Shown: positions 1 to 9,155, numbered from the stretch's first letter. The stretch is 64,000 nucleotides of DNA from Candidatus Saccharimonadota bacterium (GCA_017556795.1 JAFYLZ010000004.1:248001-312000), one strand, 5' to 3'. The notes: generated by a model not told the origin, from the letters alone. A program made the numbers and translations.

Positions 1-1369
1 CTTCGATCAAGCGAGAAGCTGAGCGGATGTTGTTGGCGTGTTCGTTAGCAATGAGCCAAGAAATGACGAACGGCTTAAAGAGCTCAAGTGCCATTTGTTT
101 TGGCAAACCACATTCGTTGAGACGAAGTTCTGGACCAACCACAATCACTGAACGACCAGAGTAGTCAACACGTTTACCGAGAAGGTTCTGGCGGAAACGA
201 CCTTGCTTACCTTTGAGGAGGTCAGAAAGTGATTTAAGTTTGCGGCGGCCGTTACTAGAGCTGGCAGCGTGAGAAGCAGAGTTGTCGATAAGAGCATCGA
301 CGGCTTCTTGGAGCATGCGCATCTCGTTGCGGCAGATAACTTCTGGAGCGTTGAGGTCGAGAAGTTTGCGCAAACGGTTATTACGGTTGATGACGCGGCG
401 ATAGAGATCGTTCAAATCTGAAGTAGCGAAGCGGCCACCAGGAAGAGCAATCATTGGGCGTAGATCTGGTGGGATTACTGGAATGACAGTGAGCACGAGA
501 TCGGTTGGTTTGATGCCGGCAGACTGCATGCCTTCGAGAGTTTTAAGACGTTTTTGAATCTTTTTCTCTTTTTGGCCTTTAGCTTCGGCAGCTTCTTTGT
601 GAAGCTCTTCAATCAACTGGTCAAGATCGATTTCGTCGAGCATTTTCTTGATGGCGGTAGCGCCCATCTCGACAGTAATCAAATCTTCGTATTCTTCTGG
701 TAAGTTGCGATATTCAACTTCGGTGATCGTGCCACCTTTCTTGAATGATTCGAGCATAGCCTTGCGGGATTGGTAATCAGATTCGAGTTCAGCCAATTCT
801 TTGGTCTGTGCTTCGGCAAGAGCCTTCACGTCGCCATCTTTGGCTTCTTTCTCGTAGCGGAGGCGAATAGCTTCGCGACCGGCGATAGTTTGATTCTCGA
901 GAGCTTCGAGAGTCTTAGCAATCTCATCATCCTTAGCTTCGGTAATCAAATAGGTTGCAAAGTAGACAACTTTTTCGATGTTCTTGACGGTGATGTCAAG
1001 GAGCAAGCTAATTGCAGATGGCGTACCACGCATGAACCAGATGTGAGCCACTGGTGCAGCAAGGGAGATATGACCCATACGTTCGCGGCGGGCGATAGAT
1101 TTAGTAACGAGGTTACCTTCCTTATCGACGGCAGCTTCACGAGAGCGTACGCCTTTTAGTTTTGAATCATGTGGATTGATATCTTTGGTTGGACCGAAGA
1201 TACGTTCGCAGAAGAGACCATCACGTTCCGGTTTTTGGGTGCGGTAGTTAATGGTTTCTGGTTTGGTAACTTCGCCATAGCTCCAGTTTAAGATGTCGTC
1301 CGCATTGGCCACTGTAAGACGGATTGAATCAAAGTCAGAGGCGCTGATAAAATTATCCATCCAAGCCAT
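1..1369 (-). CDS. rpoC: RNA polymerase beta' subunit, N-terminal part (cut by window edge)
   Basis: This is the largest RNA polymerase subunit. About 456 N-terminal residues are visible, and the catalytic NADFDGD loop lies outside the window. Recognisable parts are LFCERIFGP, the [17 protein letters not shown] segment, PPDLRP-PGGRFA and the switch/lid segment [21 protein letters not shown] near residues 400-415. The ATG start follows the rpoB stop by one base (TAATATG), with a Shine-Dalgarno inside the last rpoB codons. Oddity: the N-terminal zinc ribbon, normally four cysteines ahead of the RRERMGH segment, has lost all four. The stretch reads [24 protein letters not shown] with no Cys. The family assignment is certain. 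Confidence 0.97.
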   Translation of the reverse strand, partial: MAWMDNFISASDFDSIRLTVANADDILNWSYGEVTKPETINYRTQKPERDGLFCERIFGPTKDINPHDSKLKGVRSREAAVDKEGNLVTKSIARRERMGHISLAAPVAHIWFMRGTPSAISLLLDITVKNIEKVVYFATYLITEAKDDEIAKTLEALENQTIAGREAIRLRYEKEAKDGDVKALAEAQTKELAELESDYQSRKAMLESFKKGGTITEVEYRNLPEEYEDLITVEMGATAIKKMLDEIDLDQLIEELHKEAAEAKGQKEKKIQKRLKTLEGMQSAGIKPTDLVLTVIPVIPPDLRPMIALPGGRFATSDLNDLYRRVINRNNRLRKLLDLNAPEVICRNEMRMLQEAVDALIDNSASHAASSSNGRRKLKSLSDLLKGKQGRFRQNLLGKRVDYSGRSVIVVGPELRLNECGLPKQMALELFKPFVISWLIANEHANNIRSASRLIE

Positions 1370-1370
1370 A

Positions 1371-4300
1371 TTAGAACTCCTCTCCGAGGTCGACTGTGCC
1401 GTCGTCCTCTTCTTCTATTATTTCCATACCTTCTTCATCCAGAGCGGCTTCTTCCTCGGCGTCAAGGTCGATAATCTCTGGTTCGGTATCTTTCTTGTGT
1501 TGATCGTAAATCGATTGGTCATCCTTAGCGTGTTCAATCTCGCGTGAGGTCTTTTCGATTACGTCGCCAGCATCCGTAGCTTCGCCGTGGTCGAGGAGGT
1601 CGACTTTAAGGCCGAGACCTTGAAGTTCTTTCACAAGCACGTTAAAGCCTTCTGGAAGCTTTGGACCTTCGATTGGTTCACGTTTAATGATTGATTCGTA
1701 GGCCTTAGCACGACCGTAGACGTCATCAGACTTAATGGTGAGCATTTCCTGAAGCGTGGTAGCAGCACCGTAAGCTTCGAGGGCCCACACCTCCATTTCA
1801 CCGAAGCGCTGACCACCGTTCTGGGCTTTACCACCGAGTGGCTGTTGAGTAACCATGGTGTAAGGACCGGTTGAACGAGCGTGGATCTTGTCTTCGACCA
1901 TGTGGTGAAGTTTGAGCATGTGCATCACACCGACTGAGGTGCGTTCTTCGAATGGTTCACCAGTGAGACCGTCGAAGAGTTGGACACGACCATCGCGGTC
2001 GAAGCCGGCTTTCTCGAGCTCATCGCTGATTTTTTCATCTGGGACACCGTTAAAGGATGGGGTTGCGACCTTGTAACCAAGAGCGCGAGCAGCCATACCA
2101 AGGTGAGTCTCAAAGAGCTGACCGAGGTTCATACGGGAAGGCACACCCATTGGCGAAAGCACTACATCGATTGGAGTACCGTCAGCCATGAATGGCATAT
2201 CTTCTACTGGGAGAACGCGGGAGACCACACCTTTGTTACCGTGGCGACCTGCAAGCTTATCACCGACGCCGATTTTGCGCATTTCAGCGACGAAGATCTT
2301 GATTTGCATGAGCACACCAGCTTTGAGTTCGTGGCCCTGTTCACGGGTGTAAACGCGGACGTCGACAACTTTACCAGTTGATGAACCGTTCATACGAACT
2401 GAAGTATCGCGGACGTCTTTGGCTTTTTCACCGAAGATAGCACGGAGGAGTCGCTCCTCTGAGCTAAGTTCCTGTTCACCCTTTGGCGTAATTTTACCAA
2501 CGAGGATATCACCAGGAGCAACTTCGGAACCAACGGTCACGATACCATCTTCGCCGAGGTGGCGGAGAGAGTGTTCAGAAACGTTTGGAATATCACGAGT
2601 GACTTGTTCTGGACCAAGTTTGGTTTCGCGAACTTCTACGTCGAAGTCTTTGATGTTGATAGAAGTCAAAGTATCATCTTCGACTAGGCGGTTAGAAATG
2701 ACGATAGCATCATCCATGTTGTAACCACGCCATGGCATGAAGGCAACGAGAAGGTCGCGGCCGAGAGCGAGTTCATTATCATTGATAGATGCACCCTCGA
2801 TGATGACGTCGCCTTTTTTGACCTTTTGACCACGAGCTACGCGGCAGTGTTGGTTGTAACAACGGTCATCATTGGTCTTTTCGAAGTGAACGAGTTTGTA
2901 TTCTTTGTCACCACCTTTATCGTAAGTAACAATAACAGATTCGCCGTCGGCTTTCTTCACGACACCGGCGCCTTCGGCAAAGACGACCTGTGAAGTGTTC
3001 TTAGCGACTTCACGCTCAATACCAGTACCAACGATTGGGTTATCGGTTTTGAGTAGTGGGACTGCCTGTTTCTGCATGGCGCAGGCCATGAGAGAGCGGT
3101 CAACACGGTTTTTCTCGACAAATGGAATCAAGCTAGCTGAAACACCGAGAATTTCCTTGTGGGCAGCATCGATATGAGTAACGTTCTTTGACTCGACCTG
3201 GGCTGGCGCGCCGTGGACGCGAGCAGAGACCCATTCCTCAACGAATTTACCATTTTTATCCAATTTAACAGATGCGTCAGCGATAATCATATCGTTTTCA
3301 GCAGCAGCGTCAACGTAGACAACTTCATCAGTAACTTTGCCGTTTTTAACGACGCGGTATGGCGCTTCGATGAAGCCATATTCGTTAATGCGAGCATAAG
3401 TTGCAAGGTTAAGCACGAGACCGACGTTACCACCTTCTGGGGTTTCAACGGTACAGATGCGGCCGTAGTGGGTCGGGTGGGCGTCACGGACATCGAAGCC
3501 GGCACGTTCACGGGTAAGACCACCAGGGCCCATCGAGCTTAGACGACGCTTGTGAGCGAGTTCTGAGAATGGGTTGGTTTCATCCATCAACTGGCTGAGC
3601 TGTGAGCTAGCGAAGAACTCTTTAACGGCAGCCACGACTGGGCGAGAGTTAAGGAGTTGAGACGGAGTAACTTCTTCTGGGTTAGCCATCGACATACGGT
3701 CGAGGATGTTGCGCTGGAGGCGAAGCATACCAAGACGGAATTGACGTTGGACAAGCTCACCGACCAATTTAACGCGGCGGTTAGCGAGAGAGTCGATATC
3801 GTCGGCTGGCTCCTGGGTGTTGTTAAGGCGAATGATTTCAGCAACGATTGCAATCAAATCTTCCATTTGGAGGGTGCGATGTGCGGAATCGTTTGGCGTA
3901 TCAAAGCCAAGACGGCTGTTGATCTTGAAGCGGCCAACATTGCTGTAGTCGTAACGCTTTGGATCGAAGAAAGTACGTTCAATCATAGATTTTGCGTTCT
4001 CGACCGTAGCGAGATCACCTGGGCGAAGACGGCGGTAGACTTCGAGCAAGGCTTCACCTTGAGTAGAGGTGGTGTCTTTTTCGAAAGTTGAATCAATGTA
4101 GTTGATTTCACCGGTATCGACTTGTTCGAATTTGCTCTTAATATCAGATTTGGTCATGCCAAGAGCGCGCATGAAGGTCGTGACTGGAACTTTGCGGCGG
4201 CGATCAATTTTGACGTTGATCGAACCGTTAGCGGCAGTCTCGAACTCGAGCCAAGCACCACGGCCAGGAATTACCTTAGCGCCGTAGTAGTTGCGAAGAC

Positions 4301-4745
4301 CAATGTGGTCAGCGGTGAAGAACACACCAGCAGAACGAATCAACTGGGAAACAATCACACGCTCGGTGCCATTGATGATAAAGGTGGCACGATCGGTCAT
4401 CCAAGGATAGTCACCAAAGTAGATGTCTTGCTCTTTTTTGGTGCCGGTTACCTTGTTTTCGAGCTCAACCAAGACATGCAAAGGCGCCTCGTAGGTGGCG
4501 AGGTTGTATTTTGCATCGCGCTCGGTTTGCTTCGGCTCTTTAAAATAATAATCTTTGAAACGGAGAGAGAGCTTTTGACCGGTGTAATCGTCGATTGGAT
4601 TAAGCTCGGTAAAAATCTCGCGGAGTCCGTTTTTGACAAAGTCTTCCCAAGAATCCTTTTGATGTGCAATCAAATCAGGAATTGGGAGTGCTTGGTCACC
4701 TTCGGTGAAAAACACACGTTCACCGTTTTTCGGTTTAGTACTCAC
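1371..4745 (-). CDS. rpoB: RNA polymerase beta subunit
   Basis: At 1124 aa this is a compact form of the catalytic beta subunit (E. coli has 1342). The rifampicin-pocket region [20 protein letters not shown] starts near residue 380 and is followed by [12 protein letters not shown] and [16 protein letters not shown]. Residues 827-880 carry [10 protein letters not shown] and [10 protein letters not shown]. Residues 965-990 carry [20 protein letters not shown]. The Rif pocket has Leu where E. coli has Phe514, and Glu-Thr at 517-518. The start codon is GTG after an AAGGG Shine-Dalgarno. It is co-transcribed with rpoC, and the acidic C-terminus encodes the rpoC ribosome-binding site. Its promoter and leader lie upstream at 4746-4931. 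Confidence 0.98.
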   Translation of the reverse strand: MSTKPKNGERVFFTEGDQALPIPDLIAHQKDSWEDFVKNGLREIFTELNPIDDYTGQKLSLRFKDYYFKEPKQTERDAKYNLATYEAPLHVLVELENKVTGTKKEQDIYFGDYPWMTDRATFIINGTERVIVSQLIRSAGVFFTADHIGLRNYYGAKVIPGRGAWLEFETAANGSINVKIDRRRKVPVTTFMRALGMTKSDIKSKFEQVDTGEINYIDSTFEKDTTSTQGEALLEVYRRLRPGDLATVENAKSMIERTFFDPKRYDYSNVGRFKINSRLGFDTPNDSAHRTLQMEDLIAIVAEIIRLNNTQEPADDIDSLANRRVKLVGELVQRQFRLGMLRLQRNILDRMSMANPEEVTPSQLLNSRPVVAAVKEFFASSQLSQLMDETNPFSELAHKRRLSSMGPGGLTRERAGFDVRDAHPTHYGRICTVETPEGGNVGLVLNLATYARINEYGFIEAPYRVVKNGKVTDEVVYVDAAAENDMIIADASVKLDKNGKFVEEWVSARVHGAPAQVESKNVTHIDAAHKEILGVSASLIPFVEKNRVDRSLMACAMQKQAVPLLKTDNPIVGTGIEREVAKNTSQVVFAEGAGVVKKADGESVIVTYDKGGDKEYKLVHFEKTNDDRCYNQHCRVARGQKVKKGDVIIEGASINDNELALGRDLLVAFMPWRGYNMDDAIVISNRLVEDDTLTSINIKDFDVEVRETKLGPEQVTRDIPNVSEHSLRHLGEDGIVTVGSEVAPGDILVGKITPKGEQELSSEERLLRAIFGEKAKDVRDTSVRMNGSSTGKVVDVRVYTREQGHELKAGVLMQIKIFVAEMRKIGVGDKLAGRHGNKGVVSRVLPVEDMPFMADGTPIDVVLSPMGVPSRMNLGQLFETHLGMAARALGYKVATPSFNGVPDEKISDELEKAGFDRDGRVQLFDGLTGEPFEERTSVGVMHMLKLHHMVEDKIHARSTGPYTMVTQQPLGGKAQNGGQRFGEMEVWALEAYGAATTLQEMLTIKSDDVYGRAKAYESIIKREPIEGPKLPEGFNVLVKELQGLGLKVDLLDHGEATDAGDVIEKTSREIEHAKDDQSIYDQHKKDTEPEIIDLDAEEEAALDEEGMEIIEEEDDGTVDLGEEF

Positions 4746-4931
4746 TAGATACCCTTCTTGTTTTTAGTTTAATAATCTTTTTTGACCTCTGTTACTTAGA
4801 TGAACAAAGATCTCAGCGCCGAAGATTACTGACATATTTTATCAACCGAATTGCCGGTTCGGATGACAACCAAAAATATGTCACACTATACTTCTTAGAA
4901 TTAGTTTACTACAAGTTGGGTGGATTGACAA
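4746..4931 (-). promoter_or_regulatory. rpoBC promoter and structured leader
   Basis: On the minus strand a -35 TTGTCA (4926-4931) and a -10 TAAACT (4903-4908) are spaced by exactly 17 bp. Upstream are A-tracts about every 10.5 bp (4935-4961), as in UP elements or curved DNA. The leader of about 150 nt contains a 52-nt inverted repeat at 4831-4882: an outer 10-bp perfect stem (GACATATTTT with AAAATATGTC) and an inner 5-bp stem (CCGAA with TTCGG). The A-tract and -35 layout matches the ribosomal operon promoter at 42899-42975. A role in feedback control of rpoBC is inference. Confidence 0.75.
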
Positions 4932-4964
4932 GGGTTTTTAAGGAGTTTTTATAGGTTTTTTGGC

Positions 4965-5057
4965 CCAAAAAACCACCTTAGGGTGAAAGGTGGATTTCTA
5001 GACATAGATAAGCTCTCAACGAAAATCTGTGTAAGTTAACTCGCAGTTAGTTAGCTT
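4965..5057 (-). ncRNA. candidate small RNA upstream of rpoB
   Basis: A strong minus-strand promoter (-35 TTGACT at 5087-5092, 17-bp spacer, -10 TAAAAT at 5064-5069) is followed about 92 nt later by an intrinsic terminator (stem CCACCTT/AAGGTGG at 4973-4993, then T6). Between them no ORF with a ribosome-binding site is apparent. The body can close through ATAAGCT pairing with AGCTTAT and holds an inner TAACT/AGTTA hairpin. I could not match it to 4.5S, 6S, tmRNA or RNase P signatures. It accounts for most of the 400-bp gap between rpoB and the khpA-like gene. Confidence 0.55.
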
Positions 5058-5108
5058 ATGTTTATTTTATCCTATATAATGAGCCGAGTCAAGGACTTTT
5101 TTCATAAA

Positions 5109-5134
5109 AAATCAGGGCTTTTTGGCCCTGATTT
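5109..5134 (-). terminator. intrinsic terminator after khpA-like gene
   Basis: The stem ATCAGGGC/GCCCTGAT is followed on the minus strand by a T-rich tract. It ends the khpA-like transcript just upstream of the small-RNA promoter. Confidence 0.85.
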
Positions 5135-5148
5135 TCGGTTTTTCTTAA

Positions 5149-5574
5149 TTAGATATCGAGGTCGTCGAGATCAGCGAGCTCGGCGCGAGTTTTTTCGGCG
5201 AGAGCGGATGACTCTTCGGCTTCTTCGGTTGGCTCGTCGTCGAGAATGTCTTCGGCTGGAGCTTCGGCTTCGGCTGGGGCGTCTTCCTTAGCAGCTGGCT
5301 TGGCGGCTGGTTTGGCACCGTCTAGCTCGTCAGAGTTGACGATTTTGAGGTTGTAACGAGCGTCATTCTTGGTGCCAAGAGCGCGAAGCAGGGTGCGAAG
5401 CGATTGGGCGGTAGCGCCACGCTTGCCAATTACGCGACCGATGTCTTCTGGGTCGACAGTAAGAGATAGTAATACGCCTTTTTCATCGATAATGCGATCA
5501 ACGGAAACTTTGTCAGGATTATTCACGAGGGTTTTTACAATATATTCTACGAATTGTTGGTCAATGGTTGCCAT
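5149..5574 (-). CDS. khpA: KH-domain RNA-binding protein (KhpA/YlqC-like) with acidic tail
   Basis: Residues 1-76 form a single type II KH domain, with the GKRG loop at 50-53 preceded by DPEDIGRVI, typical of KhpA/YlqC. In Firmicutes such proteins bind RNA with KhpB and affect cell-size control. Residues 85-141 are an Ala/Pro/Glu/Asp-rich tail absent from ordinary KhpA (about 75-80 aa). The neighbour is rpsP, the common context of this family. The gene has its own promoter (TGGTATAAT upstream of a GGAG Shine-Dalgarno), so it can be expressed separately from rpsP. The KH call is firm; the tail function is unknown. Confidence 0.88.
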   Translation of the reverse strand: MATIDQQFVEYIVKTLVNNPDKVSVDRIIDEKGVLLSLTVDPEDIGRVIGKRGATAQSLRTLLRALGTKNDARYNLKIVNSDELDGAKPAAKPAAKEDAPAEAEAPAEDILDDEPTEEAEESSALAEKTRAELADLDDLDI

Positions 5575-5644
5575 TGCGGGGTTTTCTCCGTTAAATTGTT
5601 AATGATTTTATTATACCATACAATATTTTCTACGTTGCAACAAA

Positions 5645-5668
5645 AATCCACCCGCGCGGGGTGGATTT
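5645..5668 (-). terminator. intrinsic terminator after rpsP
   Basis: A GC-rich hairpin (AATCCACCC with GGGTGGATT) is followed by T5 on the minus strand, directly before the khpA-like promoter. Confidence 0.85.
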
Positions 5669-5672
5669 TGAT

Positions 5673-6107
5673 TTACTCAGCAGGTGTTTCAGCTGGTGCT
5701 TCTTCGGCTGGAGCTTCTTCAGCGGCTGGAGCCTCTTCGACAGGGGCTTCTTCGGCTGGAGCTTCGGCTGGAGCTTCTTCAACCGGCTCTTCTTTTGGTT
5801 GGTTCTTGCGAAGTTTGTCTTGGTGTTTACCCTTGGCAGACTTAGCAGGAGCCTCTTTGTACCAATCTGGGAGCTTGACGCCATTCTTCTTGAAGACGAA
5901 GGCGACGCGAGAAGATGGTTTAGCACCATTCTTGAGGTAGAATTCGACCTTTTCAGTGTCGAGCACTACTTTTTTGGTTGCTGGGTTGTAATTGCCGACC
6001 TCAGCAACGACACGACCTGAAAGAGGGTGACGCTGCGCTTCTTGGACGACTATCCTGTACATCGGAAGATGTGCACGGCCATTACGTTGCATGCGAATCG
6101 CGAGCAT
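5673..6107 (-). CDS. rpsP: 30S ribosomal protein S16 with Ala/Pro/Glu tail
   Basis: The N-terminal 85 residues match S16 (MLAIRMQRNGRAHLPMYRIV, GNYNP, and a C-terminal NGVKLPDW helix). S16 binds 16S rRNA early in 30S assembly. The remaining 60 residues are a lysine-rich linker followed by a low-complexity tail of EEAPAEA-like repeats, unusual for S16 (about 80-90 aa) and resembling the tail of the adjacent khpA-like protein. Promoter GTGTATAATA with an AGGAG ribosome-binding site 5 nt before ATG. Confidence 0.95.
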   Translation of the reverse strand: MLAIRMQRNGRAHLPMYRIVVQEAQRHPLSGRVVAEVGNYNPATKKVVLDTEKVEFYLKNGAKPSSRVAFVFKKNGVKLPDWYKEAPAKSAKGKHQDKLRKNQPKEEPVEEAPAEAPAEEAPVEEAPAAEEAPAEEAPAETPAE

Positions 6108-6164
6108 GATTTCTCCTTTAATTTAATATTGCCCTATTATACACTATTTTCCAAAAAAAGAAAA

Positions 6165-6185
6165 GCCCCAAGCGTTGCTCGGGGC
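6165..6185 (-). terminator. intrinsic terminator after the 6196-6699 gene
   Basis: GCCCC-GAGC-aac-GCTT-GGGGC forms a short strong hairpin followed by a T-rich run on the minus strand, immediately upstream of the rpsP promoter. Confidence 0.85.
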
Positions 6186-6195
6186 GTGAGAGTTA

Positions 6196-6699
6196 TTATT
6201 TGACAGCATAGTCTAGGTCGTAAAATCCGTAGAATACGCCTTCTGCTCTCTTTTTCTTCATGAAATTTTGATGCCTTTTGCGACAATGCTCATCTAGCCA
6301 GCGATAAGTTAGCTTTTTGACAAGATAGCCTTTTCCGTCTTTGTAAAAGACTTCGTTGAACTTAGCTATCTCCTTCTTTTGCTTGCTTTTCAATCTTTCG
6401 AGCCGTTCCCAGCCGTCCGCATGGACGATTATTCCATGTGATTGCAGAAAACGCTCGCCGATATGGGTATCCACATTGCGGAGAGCCCACCAAAGACGAT
6501 CAATGAAAGCCGCCCGGTTCATTAACTTTTCGAGCCAATTGTAATACTCGTCTAGTTCCAAACCGGTTGGTTCATTCTTCGCTTTGACGGGGTCGATTTT
6601 CGCGTTAACTTCATCCTCATTATCGTAGTCATGATGATAGCTCGTACGCGGATCGTCCCTCTCCTCAAAGGCAAAATCATTGTAATCTTCGTATGCCAT
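6196..6699 (-). CDS. orphan protein, 167 aa
   Basis: I do not recognise this protein. It is hydrophilic and has no signal peptide or membrane segment. The N-terminus is acidic and aromatic (DYNDFAFEERDD). The middle is helical with NWLEKLMNRAAFIDRLWWALR, and the C-terminus is basic (RWLDEHCRKRHQNFMKKKRAE). It has its own TATAAT promoter, a GGGGG-type Shine-Dalgarno and its own terminator. In size and transcription-unit style it resembles the orphan genes at 43-44 kb and 54-63 kb, but I see no motif shared with the P, Q or R families. Confidence 0.7.
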   Translation of the reverse strand: MAYEDYNDFAFEERDDPRTSYHHDYDNEDEVNAKIDPVKAKNEPTGLELDEYYNWLEKLMNRAAFIDRLWWALRNVDTHIGERFLQSHGIIVHADGWERLERLKSKQKKEIAKFNEVFYKDGKGYLVKKLTYRWLDEHCRKRHQNFMKKKRAEGVFYGFYDLDYAVK

Positions 6700-6774
6700 A
6701 TACTCGCCCCCTTTTCAGTATTCTAGTCGTATAGCATATCTTTTGATTATATCATATTTTTATTTTTTGGTCAA

Positions 6775-7051
6775 TAAAAAAGGGGTCATTGACCCCTGTA
6801 AAAACCATAGTACCCCCCGCCCGAACGAGGGGGCGGGAGATAAGGTAAGTGAGGCTATCAATCTGCCATCATTGATAGCCCCTGCGGGCTCTAATTAACA
6901 AGGATTGTGTGTATTCGGCTGACTATCCTGTCCGGAGTTTGTGCTATCTGTCTAGGTATATATGAAAGAATAGAGGTTTTGGTCCTAAGAACTTGTTGGC
7001 AGACTTGTTAATTAGCGGTGCTCGATTGACCATACAAAAAGATCAATCGCT
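6775..7051 (-). ncRNA. candidate structured RNA, about 280 nt, family not recognised
   Basis: The promoter is close to ideal (-35 TTGCAA at 7081-7086, 17-bp spacer, -10 TATAAT at 7058-7063). The transcript starts with a 7-bp hairpin (CGATTGA/TCAATCG). A perfect 12-bp long-range stem follows (CTAATTAACAAG, plus-strand positions 6891-6902 and 7004-7015) enclosing about 100 nt. Then come hairpins GGCTATCA/TGATAGCC and CCCGCCC/GGGCGGG, and an intrinsic terminator AGGGGTCA/TGACCCCT plus T6 at 6781-6797. No plausible ORF spans it. I see no tmRNA T-arm, RNase P P4 sequence or SRP GGAA loop. It explains the 390-bp gap before rnc. Confidence 0.68.
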
Positions 7052-7095
7052 GGCGTCATTATAATACTTTTTTGCGATTTTTGCAAGTCTAAAGA

Positions 7096-7818
7096 TTATT
7101 TTGCGGTTTTGGCGGCCTTTTCGGCGGCTTTGTAGCTCTTGACGCCCTCTTTAGCGGCGGCAGTTTGGGCTTCTTGCTTAGAGTGGCCAACACCGGTGCC
7201 CTTGAGTTCGTCGGCGACGTAGACACCTACAGTAAAGCTTTTGTCGTGGTCTGGTCCCTCTTCTTTGAGGGTGCGATAAACCGGAGTAACACCAGCGTTT
7301 TTCTGGGCGAGTTCTTGGAAGTAGGACTTTGGATCGCGCCAAGATTCATCCTCGAGAATCTCGTCGATTTTGTTCAAAATATGCTTATAAATGAAATCCT
7401 TGGCGGTTTCGTAGCCTTGGTCTAGGTAAATTGCGCCAATTACGGCTTCAAAACAGTCTGCGAGAATCACATCGTGAGCGCGCTCAGAACCGTGCTTTTC
7501 GCCCTTGGAAAGGCGCACGAGTGGCTCGTAGCCGAGCTCTTTGCCGGCAGCACCAATCGATTCGGTACGCACAAGGGCGGCACGCCAAGAGGTCATGATA
7601 CCTTCGGGCTCATTGTAGTTGCGATACAAAAAATCCGAAGAAACCATCTCTAGAATGGCGTCGCCGAGAAACTCTAGGCGCTCATTATGGTCATGCACGC
7701 TGGCTTTGTGCTCATTCACATAGCTACGGTGGGTTAGCGCGGTGACGAGTAGATCAATATCCTTAAATTCGAAGCCTAATTTGGCTTTCGCAAACTCCTG
7801 ATATGGGGTTTTATCCAT
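7096..7818 (-). CDS. rnc: ribonuclease III
   Basis: This double-strand-specific endoribonuclease processes rRNA precursors. The signature NERLEFLGDAILEMV lies at residues 45-59, with metal ligands E46, E49, D53 and a second acidic pair D121/E124 in DCFEAVIGAIYLDQG. A double-stranded RNA-binding domain spans about 165-233 (DPKSYFQELAQKN...SKQEAQTAAAKEG). The 240-aa length is typical. It is the last gene of the rpmF-nusB-nudix-rnc unit, 12 bp after the Nudix stop. Confidence 0.96.
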   Translation of the reverse strand: MDKTPYQEFAKAKLGFEFKDIDLLVTALTHRSYVNEHKASVHDHNERLEFLGDAILEMVSSDFLYRNYNEPEGIMTSWRAALVRTESIGAAGKELGYEPLVRLSKGEKHGSERAHDVILADCFEAVIGAIYLDQGYETAKDFIYKHILNKIDEILEDESWRDPKSYFQELAQKNAGVTPVYRTLKEEGPDHDKSFTVGVYVADELKGTGVGHSKQEAQTAAAKEGVKSYKAAEKAAKTAK

Positions 7819-7830
7819 TTTGCCTCCTAT

Positions 7831-8412
7831 TTATTTAAAATCGCCGGAACGAATCTTTTTCTTGGCGATCAACATTAATTTTTCGATATCTTCATATTCG
7901 ATCGCATCGATTGCGTCTGGGAACTTAAACCATTGAATGCCCTTCATCCATTTTTCTTTCATCGGCATTTCGTTTTTATCAAGCGCCTGCACCAGATAAA
8001 CCTGGGTGGTCATCAGGACGAGCTTGTCGAGGCGGCGATATTTGAAATGGATTTTGCCGAGCCAAGAAAGAATCAAGACGTTTTTGAGGCCGGTTTCCTC
8101 TTCGATTTCGCGGCGCGCGGTCATTTTGGCGGTTTCACCCGGCTCAATGTGACCTTTTGGAATAGTCCAACGCTCTTTGGAATCTTGGATCAAGAGAATT
8201 TCGATGTCTTTTTGATCTTCGGACAAACGAAAAATGATACCACCGGAGGTCGGTTCGCGCACAATCTCTTGAATGGCCGGTTTCTTACGAAAAACGGCTG
8301 ATTTAAGTTTTTCAAGAGGAGATTCTTTGATGGTCTCAGTCGGCAGGGCCTCTGGGACTTTAAGCGTTCTCCTCGCTGTCGGTTCCGTCGACGGTTTTAT
8401 TGACTGATTCAT
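7831..8412 (-). CDS. Nudix hydrolase
   Basis: This 193-aa protein has a complete Nudix box at about residues 87-109 (G-x5-E-x7-REIEEETG), with the usual [11 protein letters not shown] lead-in. It hydrolyses a nucleoside-diphosphate-linked substrate that the sequence does not reveal. An N-terminal basic region of about 50 residues precedes the domain. I chose the ATG at 8412, which has a GAAAGGAAAA ribosome-binding site inside nusB and makes the genes overlap by 53 bp; longer in-frame starts exist upstream. The overlap suggests translational coupling with nusB. Confidence 0.85.
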   Translation of the reverse strand: MNQSIKPSTEPTARRTLKVPEALPTETIKESPLEKLKSAVFRKKPAIQEIVREPTSGGIIFRLSEDQKDIEILLIQDSKERWTIPKGHIEPGETAKMTARREIEEETGLKNVLILSWLGKIHFKYRRLDKLVLMTTQVYLVQALDKNEMPMKEKWMKGIQWFKFPDAIDAIEYEDIEKLMLIAKKKIRSGDFK

Positions 8413-8869
8413 GTTTTCCTTTCGACGCTTCCTCTTCATCAATGTGAAGTTCTTTGTAAGCCGTGCCAAGCACGCCATTGATGAATTTCGAGGAATTGTC
8501 TGAGCCGAAGGCTTTAGCGAGCTCTACGGCTTCGTTGATAGCAACTTTTGGTGGGATAGAGTCGCGGCATTCCGAAAGTTCATAAAGGCCCATACGAAGG
8601 ACGTTGCGGTCGATCGCAGAAATAGACGAAATTGGCCATTCTGGGGCCATTGGCTGCAAAGCTTCATCGAGCTCGGTTACGTGCTCGATAACACCGTGCG
8701 CTAATTTATAAACAAATTCGGTGTCGCCAAGTGCCTTTTCGTAAGGCTCAATATTTTTGGCGATGACAGTATCCAAATCGACTTCTTGGTCGCCCGCCAG
8801 AGTTCTTAGTTCATATTCATACAAACCTTGTAAAACGATTACTCTACCTAAATGTCGATTACTAGCCAT
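8360..8869 (-). CDS. nusB: transcription antitermination factor NusB
   Basis: At 169 aa this is an all-helical NusB ([13 protein letters not shown] at the start, then [33 protein letters not shown] and [11 protein letters not shown]). NusB pairs with S10 at boxA of rRNA transcripts. It sits between rpmF and a Nudix gene in one operon that ends with rnc, so rRNA synthesis and processing functions are grouped. The C-terminal 25 residues ([13 protein letters not shown]...) extend beyond the fold and overlap the Nudix start. Confidence 0.93.
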   Translation of the reverse strand: MASNRHLGRVIVLQGLYEYELRTLAGDQEVDLDTVIAKNIEPYEKALGDTEFVYKLAHGVIEHVTELDEALQPMAPEWPISSISAIDRNVLRMGLYELSECRDSIPPKVAINEAVELAKAFGSDNSSKFINGVLGTAYKELHIDEEEASKGKHESVNKTVDGTDSEENA

Positions 8870-8883
8870 AATATTCCTATAAA

Positions 8884-9075
8884 TTACTTAGATTTTTTAG
8901 TGGTTTTCTTTTCGGTTTTTTTGACAGTTTTGACCTTCAAATTTGGGGTCTTTTTAGCAGTTTCAAAAGCCTTAACTGGGGATTTTGCGTTGACTGCACG
9001 CGCCAATTTGAGGCGAAGGTGCGAGCGGCGAAGACCAGTTTTTCTTGGGCTGCTTTGCTTTTTAGGTTCAGGCAT
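8884..9075 (-). CDS. rpmF: 50S ribosomal protein L32, zinc-free form
   Basis: The 63-aa sequence starts [19 protein letters not shown], matching the L32 pattern (VPKRKTSKxRRDxRRSHW). The CxxC pairs that normally bind zinc in the C-terminal half are absent and replaced by a Lys/Thr-rich tail. It is first in the operon with nusB. The promoter lies at 9117-9145 (-35 TTGCGC, 17-bp spacer, -10 TAAAAT) and the ribosome-binding site is AAGGAG. The L32 call rests on the N-terminal pattern and length. Confidence 0.75.
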   Translation of the reverse strand: MPEPKKQSSPRKTGLRRSHLRLKLARAVNAKSPVKAFETAKKTPNLKVKTVKKTEKKTTKKSK

Positions 9076-9116
9076 TTAATGCTCCTTAATTTTGTTATAA
9101 ATAGATAATTTAAGTT

Positions 9117-9145
9117 ATTTTACCACTATTTGCAATATGGCGCAA
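9117..9145 (-). promoter_or_regulatory. promoter of the rpmF-nusB-nudix-rnc operon
   Basis: Minus strand: -35 TTGCGC (9140-9145) and -10 TAAAAT (9117-9122), with 17 bp between and TGG directly before the -10. The leader is about 35 nt and ends in AAGGAGC before the rpmF ATG. Confidence 0.7.
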
Positions 9146-9155
9146 GGGCTATCTG

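Noticed and set aside
6775-7051. tmRNA, RNase P RNA, 6S or SRP RNA at this locus
   Set aside because: No TTCGAA-type T-arm, no GAGGAAAGTCC P4 strand, no GGAAG SRP loop and no long imperfect rod with a central bubble could be found; kept as an unassigned RNA.
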